A DNA stretch of 64,000 nt, from NCBI RefSeq assembly GCF_016598615.1, contig NZ_CP066831.1:7812001-7876000 (forward strand), in the 5' to 3' direction. Positions 49,958 through 57,333 of this stretch are shown here, one piece after another. The translations under genes were made by a program, and so were the position numbers. The DNA is from Streptomyces liliifuscus (GTDB taxonomy: Bacteria > Actinomycetota > Actinomycetes > Streptomycetales > Streptomycetaceae). The notes beneath the pieces are model-generated. The model was not told the origin of the DNA and made no database searches. It saw only the letters and a program-made list of their open reading frames with translations. Every line of letters begins with the position of its first letter. The first letter of the stretch is position 1.

Positions 49958-50437
49958 ATGAGCGATGAGCGCCCCACGTCCGACGCCGACGCCGCCAAGG
50001 ACGCGCTCGACGAGGTGCGCGCGACCGACGCCGATGCCTGGGCGAAGGCGTGCGCCGAGGACCTCGCGGCGGAGAAGGCCCGCCGCCGCACCCAGTACGG
50101 CCAGCCGCCCGGCTCGGCCGCCGAGGAGCTGCGCAAGCTCGTCGACGCCGTCGCCGACAAGCTGTCCGGACTGCAGTCGCCGCTGCTCGGCGCGGTCGCC
50201 GGCGGCGCCGCCCAGCAGATGGTCAACCAGGTCGTGCAGCAGGCCAAGGCCGCCGTCGAGCCCGTCATCGAGCGCAACCCCGACGTCTTCGACCACCTGG
50301 CCACCGCCGGCTCCGAACTGCTCGCCGCCTACCGCTCCGCGGTCGAGGCGCAGGAGCGGCGCTGGACCACCCGTGACACCGCCCAGGGCCCCCGTGACGA
50401 GGGCACCGGTCCCGGTGAACACATCGACCTCGACTGA
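49958..50437 (+). CDS. Conserved actinobacterial protein (DUF5304-like)
   Basis: 159-aa soluble protein of unknown function. Seen: acidic N-terminus (DADAAKDALDEVRATDADAW), Ala-rich helices, a hydrophobic helix in the middle (LQSPLLGAVAGGAAQQMVNQVVQQAKAAV) and a second helix pair, charged disordered tail ending GEHIDLD. ATG 49958 with TTGGAG upstream. It lies 93 nt after the ArsA-like ATPase, matching Rv2184c-Rv2183c in order, so the two may act together. Confidence 0.75.
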   Translation: MSDERPTSDADAAKDALDEVRATDADAWAKACAEDLAAEKARRRTQYGQPPGSAAEELRKLVDAVADKLSGLQSPLLGAVAGGAAQQMVNQVVQQAKAAVEPVIERNPDVFDHLATAGSELLAAYRSAVEAQERRWTTRDTAQGPRDEGTGPGEHIDLD

Positions 50438-50490
50438 AGCCCCTCGGGTACGGTTGGCCGTAGCGGGGCTCGACCGAAACTGAGGGATTC

Positions 50491-51444
50491 ATGGGACTCA
50501 CCATCGGCGTCGATATCGGCGGCACGAAGATCGCGGCCGGCGTGGTCGATGAGGAAGGCAACATCCTCTCGACCTTCAAGGTGCCGACTCCGACGACGCC
50601 GCAGGCCATCGTGGACGCGATCGCAGCGGCCGTAGAGGGCGCCCGGGCGGGGCACGAGATCGTCGGCGTGGGCATCGGTGCCGCCGGATACGTCAACCGC
50701 CAGCGCTCGACGGTCTACTTCGCGCCGAACATCGACTGGCGGCAGGAGCCCCTGAAGGACGAGGTGGAGGCCCGCGTGGGCCTGCCGGTCGTCGTCGAGA
50801 ACGACGCGAACGCGGCGGCGTGGGGCGAGTACAAGTTCGGCGCGGGCAAAGGCCACCGCAACGTCATCTGCATCACCCTGGGCACCGGCCTCGGCGGCGG
50901 CATCATCATCGGCAACAAGCTGCGCCGCGGGCACTTCGGCGTGGCCGCCGAGTTCGGCCACATCCGGATGGTCCCCGACGGCCTGCTGTGCGGCTGCGGC
51001 TCCCAGGGCTGCTGGGAGCAGTACGCGTCCGGTCGCGCCCTCGTCAGATACGCGAAGCAGCGCGCCAACGCGACCCCCGAGAACGCGGAGATCCTGCTGT
51101 CGCTCGGCGACGGCTCCCCCGACGGCATCGAGGGCAAGCACATCTCGATGGCCGCGCGCCAGGGCGACCTGGTGGCCGTCGACTCCTACCGTGAGCTGGC
51201 CCGCTGGGCCGGTGCCGGGCTGGCCGATCTGGCCTCGCTCTTCGACCCCTCCGCGTTCATCGTCGGCGGCGGTCTCTCGGACGAGGGCGAGCTGGTCCTC
51301 GACCCCATCCGCAAGTCGTACAAGCGCTGGCTCGTGGGTGGCAACTGGCGCCCGGTCGCTGACGTCATCGCCGCCCAACTGGGCAACGAGGCGGGGCTGG
51401 TGGGCGCGGCGGATCTGGCTCGGGAGCCCGACCCGATCATGTAG
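50491..51444 (+). CDS. glkA: ROK family glucokinase
   Basis: Phosphorylates glucose with ATP to glucose-6-phosphate; in Streptomyces GlkA also mediates carbon catabolite repression. 317 aa, the size of S. coelicolor GlkA. Seen: ATP site GVDIGGTKIAAGVV (~6-19), catalytic ENDANAAAWGE (~103-113), ROK zinc motif CGCGSQGCWEQYASG (~168-182), and AGLADLASLFDPSAFIVGGGLSD. ATG 50491, GAGGGA upstream. Ends at a strong terminator. Confidence 0.96.
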   Translation: MGLTIGVDIGGTKIAAGVVDEEGNILSTFKVPTPTTPQAIVDAIAAAVEGARAGHEIVGVGIGAAGYVNRQRSTVYFAPNIDWRQEPLKDEVEARVGLPVVVENDANAAAWGEYKFGAGKGHRNVICITLGTGLGGGIIIGNKLRRGHFGVAAEFGHIRMVPDGLLCGCGSQGCWEQYASGRALVRYAKQRANATPENAEILLSLGDGSPDGIEGKHISMAARQGDLVAVDSYRELARWAGAGLADLASLFDPSAFIVGGGLSDEGELVLDPIRKSYKRWLVGGNWRPVADVIAAQLGNEAGLVGAADLAREPDPIM

Positions 51445-51454
51445 CCACGCTTCG

Positions 51455-51489
51455 ACCGCCCGCCTTTCCCTCCGGGGTGGGCGGGCGGT
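51455..51489 (+). terminator. Intrinsic terminator after glkA
   Basis: accgcccgcc / ggcgggcggt, 10-bp stem, 15-nt loop, followed by tctgttt. Confidence 0.8.
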
Positions 51490-51530
51490 TCTGTTTGTGG
51501 GGGTGCGGGTTGTGGGTTGTCTGCGGGTAC

Positions 51531-51648
51531 GTGGGGGCTGGTCGCGCAGTTCCCCGCGCCCCTAAAAGATTGCGCAGTTCCCCGCGCCCCTGAAGGCGAT
51601 AGCCCCCTGCGTTTAAGGGGCGCGGGGAACTGCGCGACCAGCCCCCAC
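51531..51648. repeat. Family A repeat cluster with 33-bp perfect inverted repeat
   Basis: Left arm 51531-51563 (gtgggggctggtcgcg then cagttccccgcgcccct) and its exact complement 51616-51648 (33 of 33). A further short direct copy (51571-51592) lies inside the loop. This is the longest family A palindrome in the window. Confidence 0.88.
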
Positions 51649-51688
51649 CGGCCCGCGGTAAAACCACGACCCGACACCCCCCGCCCTA

Positions 51689-51694
51689 TATCTT
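51689..51694 (+). promoter_or_regulatory. Candidate -10 (TATCTT) for leaderless phosphodiesterase gene
   Basis: TATCTT ends 7 nt before ATG 51702; no Shine-Dalgarno. Confidence 0.4.
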
Positions 51695-51701
51695 GATCAC
51701 C

Positions 51702-52475
51702 ATGCCGACCAGCCCCGCAGCCAGTCCGCTACCAGCGTCCCGTACGGAATCCGACGGCTCGGCCGTCATCCGGGTCCTCAGCTACAACATCCGCTCCATG
51801 CGAGACGACACCACCGCACTCGCCCGCGTGATCGCCGCCTGCGAACCGGACCTCGTGCTGGTTCAGGAAGCCCCCCGCTTCTTCCGGTGGCGCAAGAAAC
51901 TGGCCCGGCTGGCCGCCGCGTCCGGCCAGGTGATCCTCTCCGGCGGCGGCACGGCATCGGGCCCCGCCCTCCTCTGCTCGCTGCGGGCGACGGTCGAGCA
52001 CACCGAGGACGTACTGCTCCCGCTCACCCCGGGACTGCACAGACGCGGCTTCGCCACCGCGGTCGTCCGCTTCGGCGGCGCCCGTCTCGGCGTACTGAGC
52101 TGCCATCTCTCCCTCCAGAAGGACGAGCGCCACGAGCAGGGCGGCATGCTCCTCGACCGCCTCGCAGCCCTGGGCACCCCGCACGCCGTCGCGGGCGGCG
52201 ACCTCAACGAACGACCGAACGGCCGCACCTTCAAACGCCTGGCCACAGAGCTTCAGGACGGCTGGGCGGTGGCCCCCTGGGGCGCGGAGTACACCTCGAC
52301 CCCCGCCGACCCCCATCAGCGCATCGACGCGCTCTTCGCCACGGAGGGCGTGGAGGTCCTGGGCTGCGGGGTACCGCTCGGCCACCCCGGCGTGACGGAG
52401 GCCGATCTGCGGGCCGCCACGGACCACCTGCCGGTCCTGGCGGCCCTCAGGGTGCCCGCCGCTCCCCGGCCATAG
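51702..52475 (+). CDS. Endonuclease/exonuclease/phosphatase (EEP) superfamily protein
   Basis: 257-aa metal-dependent hydrolase of the exonuclease III/DNase I/phosphodiesterase fold. Seen: RVLSYNIRSMRDD (Asn metal/phosphate site), DLVLVQEAP (catalytic Glu), GVLSCHLSLQKDER (His), GGDLNERPN (Asp, Asn), QRIDALFA and TDHLPVLAAL (DH pair), the complete set. Substrate (nucleic acid, sphingo- or inositol phosphate) not decidable. No signal peptide seen. Confidence 0.83.
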   Translation: MPTSPAASPLPASRTESDGSAVIRVLSYNIRSMRDDTTALARVIAACEPDLVLVQEAPRFFRWRKKLARLAAASGQVILSGGGTASGPALLCSLRATVEHTEDVLLPLTPGLHRRGFATAVVRFGGARLGVLSCHLSLQKDERHEQGGMLLDRLAALGTPHAVAGGDLNERPNGRTFKRLATELQDGWAVAPWGAEYTSTPADPHQRIDALFATEGVEVLGCGVPLGHPGVTEADLRAATDHLPVLAALRVPAAPRP

Positions 52476-52494
52476 ACGGGGCCCTTCCATAGGC

Positions 52495-52529
52495 GAGGGC
52501 CCGCCCGGAGCGTCTCCGGACGGGCCCTC
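52495..52529. terminator. Bidirectional hairpin at convergent gene ends
   Basis: gagggcccg / cgggccctc with inner ccggag/ctccgg and a 3-nt loop (one mismatch pair between). Confidence 0.7.
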
Positions 52530-52560
52530 GTACATGTACCGATACGGGCCGGGAACAGGG

Positions 52561-53223
52561 TCAGACGACCGCGCCGCGCCCCGGGTCGTCCTCGTCTTCG
52601 TCGTCGCCGCGCATACGGCCCACCAGCGTGGCGAAGCCGCCGAGGAAACCGCCGATGCCGATGGTGGCGAGCCACCAGGTCATGGTCCAGCCGAGCAGGA
52701 CGGCGAGGAGCAGCAGGAGCGGGCCGCCGATCACGGCCAGCCAGGCGAACTTGGCCGTCGCGTCCGCGGCGGGCAGCGGGGGCGGCTCGGGCGGCACGAA
52801 GTGGCCCTCGTCGTCCTCGTCGAAGTCCTCCTCGGCCGGTTCGGGCATCGAGTAGTCGCGTGGGCCGGAGACACCGGGCGCGAAGGCGACGGAGCTGCCG
52901 AGCGGCTTCTCGGCGGAGGGCTCGTCCTCCGCCGCCGGCTCCGCGGCCTCGGTGGCGTCCGTTGCGCCCTTCGTGTCCTTGGAGGTCTTGGGGTTTCTCG
53001 CGCTCTTCGTGTCGGTGTCGCCCGAGTCGTTCGTCTCGGGCTCCAGGAGCGCCAGGTCCTCGATCGACTTGAAGGGCTTGGCGCCGGGCGGGTCGGGCGG
53101 TTCGTCGCCGTACCCCGCGACGATCGCCTCCCACGCCGCGGCCTCGTCGAACGACGGGCCCTGTTCCTCGCCGGACGGCGCGTCCTTCTCCTCGGGTTCG
53201 CGGTCCGCGTCGTGCTCAGCCAC
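52561..53223 (-). CDS. Acidic membrane protein of unknown function
   Basis: 220 aa from GTG 53223, chosen because AAGGGACGG lies upstream and the first codons overlap the stop of the preceding hydrolase gene by 8 nt. Seen: ~140-residue acidic, disordered N-terminal part (many D, E, P, S/T), then two TM segments (~161-181 FAWLAVIGGPLLLLLAVLLGW and ~184-203) and an acidic tail. Likely inserted in the membrane with a long cytoplasmic tail. No known domain. Translational coupling to the hydrolase hints at joint work at the membrane. Confidence 0.7.
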   Translation of the reverse strand: MAEHDADREPEEKDAPSGEEQGPSFDEAAAWEAIVAGYGDEPPDPPGAKPFKSIEDLALLEPETNDSGDTDTKSARNPKTSKDTKGATDATEAAEPAAEDEPSAEKPLGSSVAFAPGVSGPRDYSMPEPAEEDFDEDDEGHFVPPEPPPLPAADATAKFAWLAVIGGPLLLLLAVLLGWTMTWWLATIGIGGFLGGFATLVGRMRGDDEDEDDPGRGAVV

Positions 53224-54025
53224 CAGTGGCCGTCCCTTCCTGCTGACCCGCCTGGCCCGCGCCGGTCTCCTTGCCGGCGCCGGGTGCGAGCCGGGAGACG
53301 AAGGCGAAGCTCTCCTCGAAGATCCGGTCCGCGTCGTGGTCCAACGTCGCGACGTGGTAGCTCTGTTCCAGGAGTATCTCCGCGACGTCGGTCGACGACA
53401 CCCGGCTGAGGATGCGGGCCGAGTCGGCGGGCGGCACGACATGGTCCTGCGGGCTGTGCAGGAGCAGCATCGGCTGCGTCACCTGCGGGAGCTCGCCGTC
53501 GACCAGCCGGAAGAAGTTCCGCAACGAGTGCGCCGCGTGCAGGGGCACCTTGTCGTAGCCGACCTCGAAGCTGCCCTCCTTCGCGATGTCGCTGGTCAGA
53601 CCCTTTGTCGTACGGACGAGATGCCGCAGTACGGGAAGGGCGTACGCCGACAGGCCGTGCACCTTGTTCGCCGGGTTGACGACCACGATGCCGCTGATCT
53701 CGTCGCCGTGCTTGGCGGCGAGCCGCAGGGTGAGGGCGCCGCCCATGGAGAGGCCGAAGACGAAGACCTGGGAGCAGCGCTCGCGCAGGGCGCGCAGCTC
53801 GCGGTCCACCTCCGCGTACCAGTCCTGCCAGCCGGTGAGCTGCATGTCCTCCCAGCGCGTGCCGTGCCCGGGCAGCAGCGGCAGCGCGACGGTCAGACCG
53901 CGCTCGGCGAGATACTCCGCCCAGGGGCGCAGCGACTGCGGAGAACCGGTGAACCCGTGGCAGAGAAGGACCCCGACCTCTCCGCCCTCGTGGCGGAACG
54001 GCTCGGCTCCAGGAAGGACCGGCAC
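53216..54025 (-). CDS. Alpha/beta hydrolase, carboxylesterase or lipase-like
   Basis: 269 aa from GTG 54025, chosen because AGGAG sits 7 nt upstream; the frame extends to 54073 but over repeat DNA. Seen: GVLLCHGFTGSPQSLRPWA (oxyanion HG), nucleophile Ser in FGLSMGGALTLRL (GxSxG), Asp in LLLHSPQDHVVPP, and His in EQSYHVATLDHD: the full catalytic triad. Closest in layout to Est30/monoacylglycerol lipase enzymes. Placed between lipid genes (PlsC divergent) so an acyl-ester substrate is likely, not proven. Confidence 0.85.
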   Translation of the reverse strand: MPVLPGAEPFRHEGGEVGVLLCHGFTGSPQSLRPWAEYLAERGLTVALPLLPGHGTRWEDMQLTGWQDWYAEVDRELRALRERCSQVFVFGLSMGGALTLRLAAKHGDEISGIVVVNPANKVHGLSAYALPVLRHLVRTTKGLTSDIAKEGSFEVGYDKVPLHAAHSLRNFFRLVDGELPQVTQPMLLLHSPQDHVVPPADSARILSRVSSTDVAEILLEQSYHVATLDHDADRIFEESFAFVSRLAPGAGKETGAGQAGQQEGTATGG

Positions 54026-54050
54026 CTTCGGTCTCCTGTTCATTGAAGAG

Positions 54051-54190
54051 GGACGACTCATGGGACGACTCATGGAAGAAGGAGGCTCTTGGACGATGGC
54101 GGAAGGACGCTCTGGGAAGAAGGACGACTCATGAAGAGGGACGGCTGTTCATCGAGAACTGTTCATTCGGGAGAACGGTTCCCTGTTCAT
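54051..54190. repeat. Short direct repeats between hydrolase and plsC
   Basis: ggacgactcatg occurs three times (54051, 54063 and 54122 or close by) and ctgttcat three times (54145, 54159, 54183), spaced by 14 and 24 nt, with agaacggttc between. The tract is unusually A/G-rich for this genome. It is the divergent promoter region of the hydrolase and plsC. Confidence 0.5.
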
Positions 54191-54330
54191 TCCGGGGCGA
54201 CGCGACGACCGCCCCGAAGCTTCGAGGCGTACTTCACCGTACGCGACCGCACTGACACCGACCAGGGCCGTCGGGCCCTTTGACAGTGCTCCGAGTTAAG
54301 GTCTGACCGACAGACACAGGAGGCACTCGG

Positions 54331-55146
54331 TTGATCTACGGCGCAATGAAGTTTTCCATCGGAGGGCCCCTGAAGCTCGCTTTCAGGCCCTGGGTGGAAG
54401 GCCTCGAGAATATTCCCGCCGACGGCCCGGCCATCCTGGCGAGCAATCACCTGTCGTTCTCGGACTCGTTCTTCCTGCCCGCGGTCCTGGACCGCAAGGT
54501 GACGTTCATCGCGAAGGCCGAGTACTTCACGACACCCGGCGTCAAGGGCCGGATGACGGCCGCCTTCTTCAAGGGCGTCGGCCAGCTGCCGGTGGACCGC
54601 TCCGGAGGACGTGGCGCGGGCGAGGCGGCGATCAAGAGCGGCGTGGACGTCATCGAGCGCGGCGAGCTGTTCGGCATCTATCCCGAGGGCACGCGGTCGC
54701 CCGACGGCCGCCTCTACCGGGGCAAGCCCGGCGGCCTCGCGCGCGTGGCGCTCGCCACCGGCGCTCCCGTCATCCCGGTCGCCATGATCGACACCGAGAA
54801 GATCCAGCCGCCGGGGAAGGTGATGCCCAAGCTGATGCGCCCGGGCATCCGCATCGGCAGGCCGCTGGACTTCAGCCGGTACAACGGCATGGAGCACGAC
54901 CGGTTCGTCCTGCGCGCCGTGACCGACGAGGTCATGTACGAGATCATGAAGCTCTCCGGGCAGGAATACGTCGACATCTACGCGACCGCCGCCAAACGGC
55001 AGATCGCGGACGAGGCGAAGGCGCAGAAACAGGCGCACAAGGAAGCCCAGAAGGAAGCCGAGCAAGCGCAGAAGGAAGCCGCACAGGCGGAGAAGCAGGC
55101 GGAGAAACAGACCGAGAAGGACGAGAAGGAACGGTCCGACTCCTAG
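54331..55146 (+). CDS. 1-acylglycerol-3-phosphate acyltransferase (PlsC-like)
   Basis: Adds the second acyl chain in phosphatidate synthesis, or acylates a related lipid; 271 aa. Start is TTG 54331: AGGAGG lies 7 nt before it and no other start fits. Seen: acyltransferase box NHLSFSD (39-45; His and Asp), IYPEGTRSPDGRLYRGKPG (block II/III), and AKLMRPGIRIGRPL. After ~215 is a 50-residue Lys/Glu/Ala/Gln helix of repeating units (KEAQKEAEQ). M. tuberculosis Rv2182c is the syntenic gene. It is followed 23 nt later by macS, so they can share a transcript. Confidence 0.9.
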   Translation: MIYGAMKFSIGGPLKLAFRPWVEGLENIPADGPAILASNHLSFSDSFFLPAVLDRKVTFIAKAEYFTTPGVKGRMTAAFFKGVGQLPVDRSGGRGAGEAAIKSGVDVIERGELFGIYPEGTRSPDGRLYRGKPGGLARVALATGAPVIPVAMIDTEKIQPPGKVMPKLMRPGIRIGRPLDFSRYNGMEHDRFVLRAVTDEVMYEIMKLSGQEYVDIYATAAKRQIADEAKAQKQAHKEAQKEAEQAQKEAAQAEKQAEKQTEKDEKERSDS

Positions 55147-55169
55147 ACGCGACCGTCGGGGATGGGGTA

Positions 55170-56429
55170 GTGGGGGACATGGCCAAGCGCGAGAGAGTCA
55201 TGAGGATGTCGGTCGAGCAGCCCCTGTGGCGTGCGCTGACCGGGTACCGGGTCCTGACGATGTTCTACGCGATCGGCCTCTTCGCCACCCACTACGGCAG
55301 CTTCGTCCGTCCCGAAGTGGCCATCGGCTACTACCTGGTGCTCATCGCCTGGACCTTCGGGACCCTGCCCAGGGTGGCCAACGCGGCCAGCTGCACCAAG
55401 CGCTTCCTCGCCGTCGACCTGACGATCGCGCTCACCGGCATCCTGCTCACGCCGGTCGCGGACGCCCACGACCGGATCGTGGCCGGCGGCCCGACCCTCC
55501 CGTCGATATGGACCGCGGGTTCCGTGCTGGCGTTCGCGATCAAGGGCGGCTGGCGCTGGGCGGCCTTCGCCTCGGCGCTCGTCGGCGTCGCCAACGTCGT
55601 CCAGCGCGGCGCGCTCAGCCAGGACACCCTCCACAACGTGCTGCTCGTCTGGGTCGCCTCCATCGCCATCGGATACGTCGTCGAGGTGGCCCGCGCCTCC
55701 GAGCGCACCCTCGCCCGCGCCCTGGAGATCGAGGCCGCGACGCGCGAGCGGGAGCGGCTCGCCCGCGACATCCACGACGGCGTCCTGCAGGTGCTGGCCA
55801 TGGTGCAGCGGCGCGGTGCCACGCTCGGCGGAGAGGCCGCGGAACTGGGCCGCCTCGCGGGCGAACAGGAGGTCGCGCTGCGCACACTGGTCTCGGGCGG
55901 GCTCGTACCGGTCTCACGCGTGTCCGAGGACGAGGCCGAGGGCGCCCTGGTGCGCGCGGTGGACGAGCCGGACCCGGACGACGGAAGCCCCTGCGACCTG
56001 CGCTCGCTGCTCGCCCCGTACGCCACCGCGAAGGTGACCTTCTCCGCGCCGGGCACCCCGGTGCCGCTCGACCCGGCCGCCGCGAAGGAGCTGGCCGCCG
56101 CCGTCGGTGCCGCCCTGGACAACGTCCACCGGCACGTGGGCGCGGACGCCCGCGCGTGGATCCTGGTCGAGGACGAGCCGGACGAGGTGATCGTGACCGT
56201 ACGGGACGACGGTCCCGGCATCCCCGAGGGCAGGCTCGCCCAGGCCGAGGGGGAGGGCCGCCTCGGCGTGGCCCTCTCGATCCGCGGACGGCTGCGCGAG
56301 ATCGGGGGCACGGCCGAGCTGATCTCGGTGCCTGGCCAGGGCACCGAGGTCGAACTGAAGGTCCCGAAGGCGGACGTGACGAACGTGAAGGACCCGAAGG
56401 GTCCACGGGGGAAGGCGGAGCAGCGATGA
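55170..56429 (+). CDS. macS: MacS-like sensor histidine kinase
   Basis: Membrane kinase of the NarL class, up to 419 aa. Seen: four to six TM segments in ~25-172, linker helix, HisKA_3 with His202 in RLARDIHDGVLQVLA, then HATPase_c with ALDNVHRHVG, VRDDGPGIPEG and RLGVALSIRGRL. The start is uncertain: GTG 55170, ATG 55179 or ATG 55206 are all possible. Resembles MacS (SCO2120) of S. coelicolor, where MacRS controls development and membrane-related genes; identity is from memory and gene order. Its stop overlaps the start of a 28-codon micro-ORF that itself overlaps macR. Confidence 0.85.
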   Translation: MGDMAKRERVMRMSVEQPLWRALTGYRVLTMFYAIGLFATHYGSFVRPEVAIGYYLVLIAWTFGTLPRVANAASCTKRFLAVDLTIALTGILLTPVADAHDRIVAGGPTLPSIWTAGSVLAFAIKGGWRWAAFASALVGVANVVQRGALSQDTLHNVLLVWVASIAIGYVVEVARASERTLARALEIEAATRERERLARDIHDGVLQVLAMVQRRGATLGGEAAELGRLAGEQEVALRTLVSGGLVPVSRVSEDEAEGALVRAVDEPDPDDGSPCDLRSLLAPYATAKVTFSAPGTPVPLDPAAAKELAAAVGAALDNVHRHVGADARAWILVEDEPDEVIVTVRDDGPGIPEGRLAQAEGEGRLGVALSIRGRLREIGGTAELISVPGQGTEVELKVPKADVTNVKDPKGPRGKAEQR

Positions 56430-56512
56430 CAAGGGCGACAGGGAAGCAGACGAGGAAGCCGACGGGGAGGACCACGGAGGTCATGGCGAAGGCGAAGGCG
56501 GGACGGCGATGA
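56426..56512 (+). CDS. 28-codon basic micro-ORF bridging macS and macR
   Basis: ATG 56426 overlaps the macS TGA (ATGA) and its own TGA (56510-56512) overlaps the macR ATG 56509 (ATGA). The product begins MTRATGKQTRKP, has nine Lys/Arg and one Glu, and ends in GRR. The 80-nt gap between the two genes is thus fully in frame with both overlaps. It may couple translation from macS to macR or give a short basic peptide; nothing yet shows the peptide exists. Rich in AGG, AAG and CGA, which are uncommon codons here. Confidence 0.55.
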   Translation: MTRATGKQTRKPTGRTTEVMAKAKAGRR

Positions 56513-57189
56513 GTGACGGACAGGGCGGCCCGATCAGGGTCATGGTGGTGGACGACCACCCCATGTGGCGCGACGCGGTCGCGCGCGACCTGGCCGAGTC
56601 GGGGTTCGACGTGGTCGCCACGGCGGGCGACGGCGAGCAGGCGGTGCGCCGTGCGCAGGCCGCCGCCCCCGATGTCCTCGTCCTGGACCTGAACCTGCCG
56701 GCCAAGCCCGGGGTGCAGGTCTGCAAGGAGCTGGTCGGGGTCAATCCCGCCCTGCGTGTCCTGGTCCTCTCCGCGAGCGGCGAGCACGCGGACGTACTGG
56801 AGGCGGTCAAGTCGGGGGCCACCGGCTATCTGCTCAAGTCGGCGTCCACGGACGAAGTGATCGACGCGGTGCGCCGCACGGCCGTCGGCGACCCCGTCTT
56901 CACGCCCGGGCTCGCGGGCCTGGTCCTCGGCGAGTACCGCAGACTCGCGTCCGACCCCGGGCCCGCCACGGGCGGCGACGAGCCCAAGGCGCCGCAGCTC
57001 ACCGACCGTGAGACCGAGGTGCTCCGGCTGGTCGCCAAGGGCCTGAGCTACAAGCAGATCGCCGAGCGCCTGGTGATCTCCCACCGCACGGTCCAGAACC
57101 ATGTGCAGAACACCCTGGGCAAGCTCCAGCTCCACAACCGTGTGGAGCTGGTGCGCTATGCCATAGAGCGGGGCCTCGACGACGCGTAA
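56509..57189 (+). CDS. macR: MacR-like NarL-family response regulator
   Basis: 226-aa response regulator. Receiver ~10-125: acidic VVDDHP, phospho-acceptor Asp60 in VLVLDLNLPAKPG, Ser in VLVLSASGE and Lys in YLLKSAS; LuxR_C helix-turn-helix ~160-220 with LTDRETEVLRLVAKGLSYKQIAERL and HRTVQNHVQNTLGKLQL. ATG 56509 overlaps the stop of the micro-ORF. Partner of the upstream kinase. In S. coelicolor MacR is reported to control envelope and morphogenesis genes. Confidence 0.88.
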   Translation: MSDGQGGPIRVMVVDDHPMWRDAVARDLAESGFDVVATAGDGEQAVRRAQAAAPDVLVLDLNLPAKPGVQVCKELVGVNPALRVLVLSASGEHADVLEAVKSGATGYLLKSASTDEVIDAVRRTAVGDPVFTPGLAGLVLGEYRRLASDPGPATGGDEPKAPQLTDRETEVLRLVAKGLSYKQIAERLVISHRTVQNHVQNTLGKLQLHNRVELVRYAIERGLDDA

Positions 57190-57333
57190 ACCGTCCGCGT
57201 ACCACCAAAGAGTGAAGACGCATGATCAACCCCCGCACAATTCACCGGAATTGACCTTCCGCCCTCTGCTGAAGTGACCTGGATCACTATTAGCGTGAGT
57301 CCCATCAGCCAACCGCGGCGAAGGGACTTTTCC

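Noticed and set aside
8153..51648. Family A repeats as a CRISPR array
   Set aside because: Copies are dispersed over 43 kb, often inverted, not separated by regular spacers, and no cas gene is present.
54280..54302. TTGACA with TAAGGT as plsC promoter
   Set aside because: TTGACA is perfect but the spacer to TAAGGT is only 11 nt, and no -10 fits at 16-18 nt.
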